A stretch of DNA of 64,000 nucleotides, from positions 682,001-746,000 of the forward strand of contig CAINNJ010000004.1 in the NCBI GenBank assembly GCA_903851195.1, read 5' to 3'. How positions within the stretch are numbered: the stretch's first letter is position 1; the number at the start of each line of letters is the position of its first letter. The position numbers were made by a program, and so were the translations under genes. Below are positions 19,556 to 28,768 of this stretch, in pieces. Source of the stretch: an uncultured Acidobacteriia bacterium (GTDB lineage: Bacteria; Acidobacteriota; Terriglobia; Bryobacterales; Bryobacteraceae). Under the pieces are notes generated by a model, which saw only the letters and a program-made list of their open reading frames with translations, was not told the DNA's origin and made no database searches.

Positions 19556-20404
19556 ATGAAAAAGCTGGTATCGCTGGCGTGGTTAATTTTGGCGGCGGGA
19601 CCGGCTTTCGCGCAGCCGACCGGGGAGATGGCGTGGCAAACGCTGACGGACGGCCTGAAAGACGGCAACCCGGTAAAACGCATCGCCGCGATTGTGGCGA
19701 TGAGCGTGATTCGGCCGCAGCCGAAACCGGTCGCCATGGTGGAAGGCACGCTGGACGACAAGGATTTCGGCGTGCGCCAGGCGGCGTGCAACACGCTGGG
19801 GTCCATCCAGTCCCGCGCGTCCATTCCGAAACTGAAAACGATGCTGGACGATAAGGCGCCGGAAGTGATTTTCGCGGCGGCCAAGTCGTTGTATGCGATG
19901 GGCGATCCGGCGGGGCGCCAGGTGCTTTCCGATATCCTCGTGGGCGAGCAGAAGGGGGCTTCCGGCTTTCTGCCGACGTCTTTGCGGGATGCGCGGCTGA
20001 AGCTGCATGATCCGAAGGCGCTGCTGTTAATCGGCGTGAATCAGGCCGCCGCGTTTCTGGGTCCGGCGGGAGCGGGCGTGCCGGTGGCGGAGCAGTTATT
20101 GAAAGACGGACAGGCGTCGGGCAAGACCGTGGCGGCGTTGCTGCTGGCGACGGACAAATCGGAAGAATCGAAAGCGGCCGTGAAGACCGCGCTCGGCGAT
20201 AAGAACTGGACGGTGCGGTCGGCGGCGCTGCGGGCCGCTTCACTGCGGGATCTGACGGAGCTTTATCCGGATGCGGCCCCGCTGATCGACGACAAGCGCG
20301 ACGAGGTGAAGTACTCCGCGGCGGCGGCCATGATCCGGCTGAAGCAGAGTCCCGCACGGCGGCCGGCAGTGAAAAAGGCGGCGGCGAAAACCAGCGCTCA
20401 GTGA
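19556..20404 (+). CDS. HEAT-repeat protein, exported
   Basis: A 282-residue protein with a signal peptide (LVSLAWLILAAGPAFAQ) and several HEAT-like helical repeats, for example DKDFGVRQAACNTLGSI, KAPEVIFAAAKSLYAM and NWTVRSAALRAASLRD. The C-terminus is lysine/alanine-rich. Such proteins are scaffolds for protein contacts; no catalytic motif is seen. It starts five bases after the NtrC-type regulator and is probably in the same operon. Its end overlaps the convergent cation transporter gene by seven bases. Confidence 0.78.
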   Translation: MKKLVSLAWLILAAGPAFAQPTGEMAWQTLTDGLKDGNPVKRIAAIVAMSVIRPQPKPVAMVEGTLDDKDFGVRQAACNTLGSIQSRASIPKLKTMLDDKAPEVIFAAAKSLYAMGDPAGRQVLSDILVGEQKGASGFLPTSLRDARLKLHDPKALLLIGVNQAAAFLGPAGAGVPVAEQLLKDGQASGKTVAALLLATDKSEESKAAVKTALGDKNWTVRSAALRAASLRDLTELYPDAAPLIDDKRDEVKYSAAAAMIRLKQSPARRPAVKKAAAKTSAQ

Positions 20405-21339
20405 GCGTGATGATGATGATCGTGGTGATGGTGGGCGCCGCTCACCGGAATCACGCAGCCGGTGTCGGAAATCGCGCAACTCATGTGCTCGAACTGGATG
20501 GTCGTGTGGTGCACGTGGAACTTGTCGCCGAGCATGTGGTTCAGGCCATGCAGAATGCGGTCGCTGCGTGACGGCGGCATGTCCTCGATCAGCACGTGAC
20601 AGCTCAGAGCGCTGGAACTGGAACCGAGGCACCAGATGTGCAGGTCGTGGACGTCCAGAACGCCTTCGATGTTGCGGATCGCTTTGGCCACGTCGCCCAG
20701 ATCCACGCCGCGGGGCATGCCTTCGAGCAGGATGTTCAGGCTTTCGCGCGTGATGTCCCAGGCGGTCCAGACAACCAGGAAAGCGATCAGGATCGAGAGA
20801 ATCGGATCGATGCGGGTCCAGCCCGTGAAGCGGATCACCAGCGCGCCGATCACGATGGCCGCCGCGCCGAGAAGATCGCCCAGCATGTGGAGGAAGGCGC
20901 CGCGGATGTTGATGTCTTTGTCCCCGGTGCGGTGCAGACCGAGCATGATGCCGCCGTTCATCACCATGGCGCCGACGGCCACGAAAAGCATGGTGTTCTC
21001 ATCCACCGCGGCGGGATGCAGCAGGCGCATCCAGCTTTCGTAGAAGATCCAGAGCGAGAGGCCGATGAGCGTGAGGGCGTTCAGAAACGCGGCGAGAACG
21101 CCGGCGCGGTGATAGCCGAAGGTGCGCGATTCGTCGGCTGGCTTGCTTTGCAGGTAGACGGCGAACCAGGCGAGCAGCAGCGCCAGAGCGTCGGTGGCGT
21201 TATGCCCGGCGTCGGAGATCAGCGAAAGACTGTGGGCCCGGATGCCGGCCGCCAGTTCGAAGACAACAAACGCGCTGGTGGCGAGCAGAGACCAGATCAG
21301 GACTTTTCCCGATGCGGCCGGATGGTGATGGGAATGCAA
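20398..21339 (-). CDS. Cation diffusion facilitator (Zn/Co/Cd efflux)
   Basis: A 313-residue CDF transporter with six membrane segments. SDAGHNATDALALLLAW carries the HxxxD metal site of helix 2, and a second site lies in helix 5 (MLGDLLGAA). A soluble C-terminal domain follows. The histidine-rich tail (HHHHDHHHHAH) and an N-terminal HSHHH are typical for zinc. These proteins export divalent metal in exchange for protons. The start is a TTG at 21339, supported by a strong GGAGG about five bases upstream; no in-frame ATG is available nearby. Confidence 0.92.
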   Translation of the reverse strand: MHSHHHPAASGKVLIWSLLATSAFVVFELAAGIRAHSLSLISDAGHNATDALALLLAWFAVYLQSKPADESRTFGYHRAGVLAAFLNALTLIGLSLWIFYESWMRLLHPAAVDENTMLFVAVGAMVMNGGIMLGLHRTGDKDINIRGAFLHMLGDLLGAAAIVIGALVIRFTGWTRIDPILSILIAFLVVWTAWDITRESLNILLEGMPRGVDLGDVAKAIRNIEGVLDVHDLHIWCLGSSSSALSCHVLIEDMPPSRSDRILHGLNHMLGDKFHVHHTTIQFEHMSCAISDTGCVIPVSGAHHHHDHHHHAH

Positions 21340-21397
21340 ACCGCCTCCTTCCTTAATTCTAGTTCGCTACCTTGTTCCGCCGAAATTCGTTAAGCTG

Positions 21398-22840
21398 GTG
21401 CCCGATGGCAGCCGTATTGTGAGGCGAGTACTGACCAGCATTTTGCGCGGCCTGGTGTGCCTTGGCGCATTGTTCGCCATCGTCGCGCTGAACTGGTGGG
21501 TGTTGCCGATCAACCCGACCACGGCGGCGCTGGCGATGTTGCTGCTGGTGCTGGCGGCAGCCACGAAGTGGGGGCTGGCCGAATCGATTTTCACTTCGAT
21601 GGCCGGCATGCTGATCTTCAATTTCTACTTCCTGCCGCCGATCGGCACCTTCACGATTGCCGATCCGCAGAACTGGGTGGCGCTTTCCGCGTTTCTGGTA
21701 ACCGCGACCACCGCCAGCCAGCTTTCGGCGAACGCCAGACAGCGCGCGGAAGACGCGCTGAGACGGAAGGCGGAGATTGAGAAGCTGTACGAACTGAGCC
21801 GGGTGCTGCTGATGGACGATGGCACGGATTCGGTGCGGCATTCCGTCCTGCGCGCCGGTCAGGTGCTGCAGTCCGGCGCGATTACGTTTTTCGACGCGGC
21901 TTCGAACGAGGTGTATGGCCTGGAAGCGGCCATGCAGGTCTCCGCCGGGGACATGGCGCGCGTGGCGGAAACGGGTGAGCCTCTGCTCAGCGCCGGGAAC
22001 AGCGTGGTTCCGGTGAAGATGGGGACGAACGTCATCGGCAGTCTGGCTACGGACACGGGGCGGCTGAGCGCGGCGGTGCGGGACTCGGTGGCCGGTTTGC
22101 TGGCGATCAACTACGAACGCGCGCGGGCGTTGCGGCGCGCGGCCGCGGCGGAACTGGCGCGACGCAACGAAGAGTTCAAGTCGTCTCTGCTGGACGGGCT
22201 GGCGCACGATCTGAAGACGCCTCTGACGGCGATTCGCACCTGTGTGACGCGGCTGATCGAGCTGCCGCCGCGCACCGAGGAGGTGCGGCAGGAACTGCTC
22301 AGCATCATCGATCAGGAGAGCATCCGGCTCCAGAAGACGATTACGGAAGCCGTGGAACTGGCGCGGATCGAATCGCGCGCGCTGCATCTGGAGTTGCAGG
22401 CGACGAGCGTGGCCGAGATTGTGGAACTCGCTCTGGGTGAAGTGCGGGATGAGAATCGCGCGCGTTATTCGGTGGAAGCGGCGGCCGACATCCACGTGAT
22501 GGCGGATGGCGGACTGCTGCGGCGGGCATTGCTGCAGATTCTGGAGAATGCGCGGAAGTATTCGCCGCCCGATTCGCCGATTCGTATCGAGGTGCGCGAA
22601 GAAGACGAAAGCGCCGTAATTACCGTGCTGGACAGTGGGCAGGGCGTTCCACCCGACGAACTGGACCGGATTTTCGAGAAGTTCTACCGGGGTCAGCGCC
22701 GTCGCGACGGGACGGACGGCACCGGCATGGGTCTGGCAATCGCGCGGGGTATTATCGAAGCACATGGCGGCAGAATTATGGCGGAGAATCGTGCCGGGGG
22801 CGGGCTGGCGGTGGTAGTTACTCTGCCACTTATTCCATGA
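21398..22840 (+). CDS. KdpD-type sensor histidine kinase lacking the KdpD N-terminal domain
   Basis: A 480-residue protein equal to the C-terminal half of KdpD. It starts directly with a DUF4118-like four-helix membrane region (about residues 10-105), then a GAF-like region, a dimerisation domain with GLAHDLKTPLTAIRT and an ATPase domain (ENARKYSPPDSP, DSGQGVPPDE, GTGMGLAIARG). The usual N-terminal nucleotide-binding and Usp modules are missing here but occur as separate genes at 28769-30868. It overlaps kdpE by four bases. The start is GTG 21398, with another GTG at 21419. Confidence 0.9.
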   Translation: MPDGSRIVRRVLTSILRGLVCLGALFAIVALNWWVLPINPTTAALAMLLLVLAAATKWGLAESIFTSMAGMLIFNFYFLPPIGTFTIADPQNWVALSAFLVTATTASQLSANARQRAEDALRRKAEIEKLYELSRVLLMDDGTDSVRHSVLRAGQVLQSGAITFFDAASNEVYGLEAAMQVSAGDMARVAETGEPLLSAGNSVVPVKMGTNVIGSLATDTGRLSAAVRDSVAGLLAINYERARALRRAAAAELARRNEEFKSSLLDGLAHDLKTPLTAIRTCVTRLIELPPRTEEVRQELLSIIDQESIRLQKTITEAVELARIESRALHLELQATSVAEIVELALGEVRDENRARYSVEAAADIHVMADGGLLRRALLQILENARKYSPPDSPIRIEVREEDESAVITVLDSGQGVPPDELDRIFEKFYRGQRRRDGTDGTGMGLAIARGIIEAHGGRIMAENRAGGGLAVVVTLPLIP

Positions 22841-23544
22841 ATACGGCTACCATCCTGGTCGTCGACGATGAGCCGCAGTTGCGCCGCGCCATGAAGGCGA
22901 CGCTGACGGATCTGGGCTATCAGGTGATCGAGGCGAAGACCGGCGAAGAGGCTCTGCAGATGTTGCGGGCCGAATCGCCGGATCTGATCCTGCTGGATCT
23001 GAACATGCCGGGTATCGGGGGTCTGGAGACCTGCCGGGCGATCCGGGAGACGTCTGACCTGCCGATTATCGTGCTTTCCGTGCGCAACAGCGAGCGCGAC
23101 AAAGTGCAGGCGCTGGATGCGGGCGCGGACGATTACGTGACCAAGCCGTTCGGAATTCAGGAACTGCTGGCGCGCATTCGCGCCGCGCTGCGTCGTTTGC
23201 CCCAATCGGCGGACAGCGCGTCGAAGCTGGTGGTGAGCGAAGAACTCGAAATCGACTTCGACGCGCGCAGGGTGATTCTGAATGGGCGATCCGCGCGGCT
23301 GACGCCCAAGGAGTTCGATTTACTCAAGTTTCTGGCCGATCACGCCAATAAACCGATTCCTCATCGAAAGCTGCTGCAGACGGTCTGGGGTCCCGATTAC
23401 GGCGATGAGGTGGAGTATCTGCGGGTGGTGGTCAACCAGCTGCGGAAGAAGATGGAACCCGCGCCGTCGAAGCCCCGGTATCTTTTGACGGAGCCCTGGG
23501 TGGGTTACCGGCTGGTGATCTCCGGAGAAACGACGGCCGGATAA
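22837..23544 (+). CDS. kdpE: Response regulator KdpE, OmpR family
   Basis: A 235-residue regulator. The receiver has its phospho-acceptor in DLILLDLNMPGIGG and the conserved lysine in YVTKPFG. The C-terminal winged helix includes LTPKEFDLLKFLADHANKPI and VEYLRVVVNQLRKK, as in KdpE. It should bind upstream of the kdp transporter genes and switch them on at low potassium or osmotic stress. The gene overlaps the kinase gene (ATGA) and precedes the kdpFABC genes on the same strand. Confidence 0.93.
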   Translation: MNTATILVVDDEPQLRRAMKATLTDLGYQVIEAKTGEEALQMLRAESPDLILLDLNMPGIGGLETCRAIRETSDLPIIVLSVRNSERDKVQALDAGADDYVTKPFGIQELLARIRAALRRLPQSADSASKLVVSEELEIDFDARRVILNGRSARLTPKEFDLLKFLADHANKPIPHRKLLQTVWGPDYGDEVEYLRVVVNQLRKKMEPAPSKPRYLLTEPWVGYRLVISGETTAG

Positions 23545-23558
23545 AGTCCTCACGAAAT

Positions 23559-23588
23559 TCTTACGGCTTTCTTATGCGCCGGATCTTA
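23559..23588 (+). promoter_or_regulatory. Candidate KdpE binding site (TCTTA direct repeats)
   Basis: TCTTA occurs at 23559-23563, 23570-23574 and 23584-23588. The first two copies, inside ATTCTTACGGC and TTTCTTATGCG, are spaced 11 bp, one helical turn, as is usual for OmpR-family sites. The cluster lies in the 66-bp gap between kdpE and the first gene before kdpF. Assignment to KdpE is an inference from position and spacing. Confidence 0.4.
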
Positions 23589-23610
23589 CCCTGCAGTTGG
23601 GAAGAGACCC

Positions 23611-24063
23611 ATGAGACAAGTGGAAGAAGTACATCGCAGGACCGAGACCGCACTGCAGGCAGGCGGGCTGGACCTGGTGATTCCGTTTACCACGCCTGCA
23701 TTGACCCAGGCCGCGCTGAATGCGGCGAATCGGCTGGGGGCCGGACTCAACGCAACCATCCGGCTGTTGAAGATCCAGCCGGTGCCCTACCCGCTCGATT
23801 TGCGGGAACCGCCGGTGCCTGTCGGGTTCCTCGAAAAGCAGTTGGAACATTTCCGGTCGAAACTGCCGGCAAGAGCTGAAATCCGCCTTGCGCGCGATTT
23901 CGAACAGGGGCTTACCGGCGCGTTGAGCCCGGATTCCGTGGTCCTGCTCGCCACCCGGAAGCGCCCGTGGAGAACCAACACGGAACGTCTGGCCGCGCGG
24001 CTTCGCAACGCGGGTTACAAGGTTCTGACGGTTTCGGAGAAAGAGGATCCGCACCATGCCTGA
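23611..24063 (+). CDS. Usp-like protein in the kdp operon, function unknown
   Basis: A 150-residue soluble protein. Its alternating strand/helix pattern and SVVLLATRKRPWRTNTERLAARL near the end recall a degenerate universal-stress (Usp) fold, but the ATP-binding glycines are not clear. It has a plausible GGGAAGAG ribosome site and overlaps the next tiny gene by eight bases. Its position directly before kdpF suggests a regulatory role in potassium transport, perhaps as a further detached Usp part of KdpD. That link is inference. Confidence 0.6.
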   Translation: MRQVEEVHRRTETALQAGGLDLVIPFTTPALTQAALNAANRLGAGLNATIRLLKIQPVPYPLDLREPPVPVGFLEKQLEHFRSKLPARAEIRLARDFEQGLTGALSPDSVVLLATRKRPWRTNTERLAARLRNAGYKVLTVSEKEDPHHA

Positions 24064-24139
24064 TCTGATCTACAGCTTGCTGATTGTGGGCTTTTTCCTG
24101 ATCGCGTGGATGTTTACACGCGCGTGCGAAAAGCTCTGA
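24056..24139 (+). CDS. 27-residue membrane peptide upstream of kdpF
   Basis: The reading frame from ATG 24056 encodes MPDLIYSLLIVGFFLIAWMF followed by TRACEKL and a stop. It is one hydrophobic helix with a short charged tail. It overlaps the end of the preceding gene and lies 21 bases before kdpF. Comparable mini-genes are found before kdpF in other bacteria, but their role is not known. It resembles KdpF in size and topology without obvious sequence identity. Confidence 0.6.
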   Translation: MPDLIYSLLIVGFFLIAWMFTRACEKL

Positions 24140-24160
24140 GCCCGACACAGGAGAAATGAA

Positions 24161-24244
24161 ATGGAATACGTGATTGCAGGCGTGATTTCGCTGGCGCTCT
24201 GCGTGTATCTGCTGTACGCGCTGCTGCGGCCGGAAAGGTTCTGA
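24161..24244 (+). CDS. kdpF: Potassium-transporting ATPase subunit KdpF
   Basis: A 27-residue single-helix peptide, MEYVIAGVISLALCVYLLYA followed by LLRPERF. The LLRPERF ending is a KdpF hallmark. An AGGAGA ribosome site lies nine bases upstream, and kdpA starts three bases after the stop. KdpF stabilises the KdpABC complex in the membrane. Confidence 0.9.
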   Translation: MEYVIAGVISLALCVYLLYALLRPERF

Positions 24245-24247
24245 GAA

Positions 24248-26011
24248 ATGACTGTCAATGGATGGATACAGATCGCGATTTTCTTCGCGCTGATTGTGGC
24301 CTGCGCCAAACCGCTCGGCACGTTGATCGCGAACGTAATGGAAGGGCGGCGCAATTTCCTGAGTCCGGTCTTTGGACCGGTGGAGAAACTGATTTACCGG
24401 TTGTGCGGCGTGCGGACGGACGCCAAAGGCCAGCCGGAGGAGCAGCACTGGACCCGCTATGCCGGCGCGCTGCTTGCGTTCAGCGTGACGAGCGCGGTGC
24501 TGTTGTACGCGATCCAGCGGCTGCAGGTCTGGCTGCCTTTTAATCCGCAGGGATTCAGCCAGAACAATGTAAGTCCGGATCTGGCGTTTAATACGGCGGT
24601 AAGTTTCACGACCAACACGAACTGGCAGAGTTACGTGCCGGAAACCACGATCAGTTACTTCGTCCAGATGGCGGGGCTGACGGTGCATAACTTCCTTTCC
24701 GCCGCCGCGGGACTGGCTATCGCCATCGCTCTGGTGCGCGGTTTCGCGCGGCACTCGCTGCAGACTATCGGAAATTTCTGGGCCGATCTGACGAGAGCGA
24801 CCCTCTATGTCCTGCTGCCGATTTCGATACTCGCGGCGCTGGTGCTGTGCTCGCAGGGCGTGATCCAGAACCTGCATCCTTACACGGCGGTTACCACGCT
24901 GGAAGGCGCGAAGCAGACCATCGCGCAGGGGCCAGTGGCGTCGCAGGAAGCGATTAAGATGCTGGGCACCAATGGCGGCGGTTTCTTCAATGCGAACTCC
25001 GCGCATCCGTTCGAAAACCCCACGCCGTTCACGAATATGTTTCAGATGTTCCTGATTTTTCTGATTCCGGGGGCGCTGACTTACACGTTCGGCAAAATGG
25101 TGCGGGACACGCGGCAGGGCTGGGCGCTGTTTGCCGCCATGTCCGTGCTGTGGTTCGCGGGCGTGGTGACCTGCTACCACTTCGAGCAGCGCGGCACGCC
25201 GATGCTGGAGAAGGCGGGCATTGAGATGACCGCCACGGCGACGCAGTCCGGCGGCAACATGGAAGGCAAGGAAACGCGTTTCGGCATCGCCGATTCCGCG
25301 CTGTTCGCCACGGTGACCACGGACGCGAGTTGCGGCGCGGTGAATAGCTGGCACGACAGCTTTACGCCGCTGGGCGGACTGGTGCCGCTGTTCAATATCC
25401 AGCTGGGCGAGGTGGTTTTCGGAGGCGTGGGCGCCGGGCTCTACGGGATGCTGATGTTCGCGATTCTGGCGGTCTTTATCGCGGGATTAATGGTCGGCCG
25501 CACGCCCGAGTATCTGGGCAAGAAGATCGAGCAGAAGGAAGTTAAGATGGCGATGCTCGCGATGTTAGTGCTGGCGGCGAGCATCCTCTTCTTCGCGGCG
25601 GGCAGTTCGGTGATGGAGTTCGCGAAGAACAGCTACTGGAACGCGCCGGGCCCGGCGGCCGCGAATATCAACAACCCCGGCGCGCACGGGCTGTCGGAGA
25701 TCCTGTACGCATTCACCAGCGCGACGGGCAACAACGGCAGCGCGTTCGCCGGCATCAATGCGAACACGCCCTGGTACAACCTGACGCTCGGTTTCGCCAT
25801 GCTGGTCGGGCGGTTCCTGATGCTGCTGCCGCTGCTCGCCATCGCCGGATCGCTGGCGGCGAAAAAGCAGGTTCCCGTCTCGGCCGGCACGTTCCCCACG
25901 CACGGTCCGCTTTTTGTGAGTCTGCTGGTGGGTGTGGTGGTGATCGTGGGGGCGCTCACTTACTTTCCGGCCATCTCGCTGGGCCCTCTTGTTGAACACC
26001 TGATGCTGTGA
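24248..26011 (+). CDS. kdpA: Potassium-transporting ATPase subunit KdpA
   Basis: A 587-residue channel-like subunit of the KdpFABC potassium pump. The selectivity-filter loops are visible: [31 protein letters not shown], the third near [13 protein letters not shown] and [12 protein letters not shown]. About ten membrane helices span the length, which is normal for the family. It binds and passes K+ to KdpB. It follows kdpF by three bases. Confidence 0.97.
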   Translation: MTVNGWIQIAIFFALIVACAKPLGTLIANVMEGRRNFLSPVFGPVEKLIYRLCGVRTDAKGQPEEQHWTRYAGALLAFSVTSAVLLYAIQRLQVWLPFNPQGFSQNNVSPDLAFNTAVSFTTNTNWQSYVPETTISYFVQMAGLTVHNFLSAAAGLAIAIALVRGFARHSLQTIGNFWADLTRATLYVLLPISILAALVLCSQGVIQNLHPYTAVTTLEGAKQTIAQGPVASQEAIKMLGTNGGGFFNANSAHPFENPTPFTNMFQMFLIFLIPGALTYTFGKMVRDTRQGWALFAAMSVLWFAGVVTCYHFEQRGTPMLEKAGIEMTATATQSGGNMEGKETRFGIADSALFATVTTDASCGAVNSWHDSFTPLGGLVPLFNIQLGEVVFGGVGAGLYGMLMFAILAVFIAGLMVGRTPEYLGKKIEQKEVKMAMLAMLVLAASILFFAAGSSVMEFAKNSYWNAPGPAAANINNPGAHGLSEILYAFTSATGNNGSAFAGINANTPWYNLTLGFAMLVGRFLMLLPLLAIAGSLAAKKQVPVSAGTFPTHGPLFVSLLVGVVVIVGALTYFPAISLGPLVEHLML

Positions 26012-26026
26012 AGGGAGGAAAATCCA

Positions 26027-28162
26027 ATGTCGACACAAGTGCAGGAACCTGAAGTGATGACGCCGCCGCAAGGCGATTACGACCCCGCCTCGGCGGTCAG
26101 CGCGGGCCGCGGCAAGCGTTCCAGACCGTTGTTCGATCCGCCGATTGTGCGCCGCGCGCTGGTGGATTCGCTGGTGAAACTCAATCCCGCCACGCTGGCG
26201 AAGAATCCCGTGATGTTCGTGGTGGAAATCGGCGCGGCCCTGACGACGGGGTTGCTGGTGAAGACGCTGGTGACGGGCGGCGGCGGGCTGGGTTTCGAAT
26301 TCCAGATCGCGGCCTGGCTCTGGTTCACCGTTTACTTCGCGAACTTCGCGGAGGCCATGGCGGAGGGGCGCGGCAAAGCGCAGGCGGACAGTCTGCGGAA
26401 GGGAAAGACGGACGCGCAGGCGCGGAAAATCGGGCCGTCCGGCGCCGTGGAGCAGGTGTCGGCCGCGTCGTTGCGGAAGGGCGATGTCTGTCTCTGCGAG
26501 CCGAACGACGTGATTCCCGGCGATGGCGAAGTGATTGAAGGCATCGCCAGCGTGGATGAATCCGTCATTACGGGGGAGAGCGCGCCGGTGATCCGCGAAT
26601 CCGGCGGCGATCGCAGCGCGGTGACCGGCGGCACGAAGGTCTTGTCCGATGCCATCAAAGTGCGGATCACGTCGAATCCGGGCGAGACGTTTCTCGATCG
26701 CATGATCGCGCTGGTGGAAGGCGCGCAGAGGCAGAAGACGCCGAACGAAATCGCGCTCAACATCATGATCGCGGGGCTGACGCTGATTTTTCTGTTCGCC
26801 GTGATGACGCTCGCGCCGTTCGCGCAGTACAGCGTGGCGCAGGCGAAGGCCGGCGTGGTGCCGAGTATCATCGTGCTGGTGTCGCTGCTGGTCTGTCTGA
26901 TTCCCACGACCATCGGCGGACTGCTTTCGGCCATCGGCATCGCCGGCATGGACCGGGTGATGCAGCATAACGTCCTCGCCATGAGCGGCAAGGCGGTGGA
27001 GGCCGCCGGCGACGTGAATACGCTGCTGCTCGACAAGACCGGCACCATTACGCTGGGCAACCGGCAGGCCGTGGAATTCCTGCCCGTCGACGGCGTTACG
27101 GAGAGCGATCTGGCGGACGCGGCGCAGCTTTCGAGCCTGGCCGATGAGACGCCGGAGGGACGCAGTATCGTCGTCCTCGCGAAAGAAAAATACGGCCTGC
27201 GCGGCCGCGACATCGGCGCGGGCGAAGCGGAGTTCATCGAGTTCACGGCGCAGACGCGCATGAGCGGAATCGACTTCCAGGGACGGCGGATCCGCAAAGG
27301 CGCCACCGGCAGCGTGAAACAGCACGTCATCGATCTGGGCGGCCGTTTTCCGGAACGCGCGGCGGAACTGGCGGACGCGATTTCACGCCAGGGCGGCACG
27401 CCGCTGGCCGTTTCCGACGGCGCCCGCGTGCTGGGCGTCATTCACCTGAAGGACATCGTGAAAGGCGGCATGAAAGAGCGCTTCGCGCAGATGCGGGTGA
27501 TGGGCATCCGCACCGTGATGATCACGGGGGACAATCCGCTGACCGCGGCGGCCATCGCGGCGGAAGCCGGCGTGGACGACTTTCTCGCCCAGGCGACGCC
27601 CGCCGACAAGCTGGAACTGATCCGCAAGGAACAGGCCGGCGGCAGACTGGTCGCGATGACGGGCGACGGCACCAACGACGCGCCCGCCCTGGCCCAGGCC
27701 GATGTCGGTGTCGCGATGAACACCGGCACCATGGCCGCGAAAGAAGCCGGCAACATGGTGGATCTCGACAGTAATCCAACCAAGCTGATCGAGGTCGTCG
27801 CGATCGGCAAGCAGTTACTCATCACGCGGGGGGCACTTACCACGTTCTCCATCGCGAATGACGTGGCGAAATACTTCGCCATCATTCCGGCGATGTTCGC
27901 GGTGACTTATCCGTCGCTCAACCGGCTGAATATCATGCAGCTGCATACGCCGGAGAGCGCGATCCTGGCGGCGGTGATTTTCAATGCGCTGATCATCATC
28001 GGCCTGGTGCCGCTGGCGCTGCGCGGCGTGAAATACCGGCCGCTTTCCGCCGGCGCGCTGCTGCGGCGCAACTTACTCATCTACGGACTGGGCGGAGTGA
28101 TCGTGCCCTTCCCCGGTATCTGGATCATCGACCGGTTACTTGGCCTGCTGCATCTTGCATAA
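26027..28162 (+). CDS. kdpB: Potassium-transporting ATPase subunit KdpB
   Basis: A 711-residue P-type ATPase. It shows the actuator motif VITGESAPV, the phosphorylation site [12 protein letters not shown], the hinge motif [18 protein letters not shown] and the KdpB-type membrane segment around [11 protein letters not shown]. It drives high-affinity K+ import by ATP hydrolysis together with KdpA, KdpC and KdpF. It is preceded by a GGGAGGAAAA ribosome site and followed by kdpC after six bases. Confidence 0.97.
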   Translation: MSTQVQEPEVMTPPQGDYDPASAVSAGRGKRSRPLFDPPIVRRALVDSLVKLNPATLAKNPVMFVVEIGAALTTGLLVKTLVTGGGGLGFEFQIAAWLWFTVYFANFAEAMAEGRGKAQADSLRKGKTDAQARKIGPSGAVEQVSAASLRKGDVCLCEPNDVIPGDGEVIEGIASVDESVITGESAPVIRESGGDRSAVTGGTKVLSDAIKVRITSNPGETFLDRMIALVEGAQRQKTPNEIALNIMIAGLTLIFLFAVMTLAPFAQYSVAQAKAGVVPSIIVLVSLLVCLIPTTIGGLLSAIGIAGMDRVMQHNVLAMSGKAVEAAGDVNTLLLDKTGTITLGNRQAVEFLPVDGVTESDLADAAQLSSLADETPEGRSIVVLAKEKYGLRGRDIGAGEAEFIEFTAQTRMSGIDFQGRRIRKGATGSVKQHVIDLGGRFPERAAELADAISRQGGTPLAVSDGARVLGVIHLKDIVKGGMKERFAQMRVMGIRTVMITGDNPLTAAAIAAEAGVDDFLAQATPADKLELIRKEQAGGRLVAMTGDGTNDAPALAQADVGVAMNTGTMAAKEAGNMVDLDSNPTKLIEVVAIGKQLLITRGALTTFSIANDVAKYFAIIPAMFAVTYPSLNRLNIMQLHTPESAILAAVIFNALIIIGLVPLALRGVKYRPLSAGALLRRNLLIYGLGGVIVPFPGIWIIDRLLGLLHLA

Positions 28163-28168
28163 AAGGAA

Positions 28169-28756
28169 ATGACTATGTTTTCTGAATTCAAACCCGCGAT
28201 TCTCATGACTCTGGTATTCACGGTTCTTACAGGAATCTTTTACCCGCTGGCCATCACCGGTGCCGCGCAGGCGATGTTCCACAAACAAGCCAACGGCAGC
28301 CTGATCGAACGCAACGGCAAGGTGATCGGCTCGGAACATATCGGGCAAAATTTCACGAAGCCGGAGTATTTTCACCCGCGCCCGTCGGCGGCCGGGTCCG
28401 GTTACGACGCAGCGAATTCCGGGGGCTCCAATCTGGGGCCCACGAATCCGGCTCTCGCGGACCGGCTGACGAAAGACGCCGCCCAGTTCCGCAAAGATAA
28501 TCCGGACTTCACCGGGCCGCTGCCGGCGGATGCCATTACCACCTCGGCAAGCGGACTCGATCCCGACATCACGCCCGCGAACGCCATGGCGCAGGCGGCA
28601 CGCGTGGCGAGGGCTCGCGGCACGTCGTCCGACATGGTTCGAAGCCTGGTGGCGGGCGCGGTGGAAGGGCGCGATCTGGGAGTTTTTGGCGAACCGCGGG
28701 TCAACGTGCTGAAGCTGAATCTGGCGCTCGATGAGAAGCTGCCGGTTCAGCGCTGA
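28169..28756 (+). CDS. kdpC: Potassium-transporting ATPase subunit KdpC
   Basis: A 195-residue subunit with one N-terminal membrane helix ([20 protein letters not shown]) and a periplasmic domain. Family motifs are [39 protein letters not shown] and [14 protein letters not shown]. KdpC stabilises the complex and may help ATP binding. An AAAAGGAAA site lies just upstream. The kdpD-N genes follow after 12 bases, so they are probably cotranscribed. Confidence 0.96.
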   Translation: MTMFSEFKPAILMTLVFTVLTGIFYPLAITGAAQAMFHKQANGSLIERNGKVIGSEHIGQNFTKPEYFHPRPSAAGSGYDAANSGGSNLGPTNPALADRLTKDAAQFRKDNPDFTGPLPADAITTSASGLDPDITPANAMAQAARVARARGTSSDMVRSLVAGAVEGRDLGVFGEPRVNVLKLNLALDEKLPVQR

Positions 28757-28768
28757 GGCCGGAATTCC

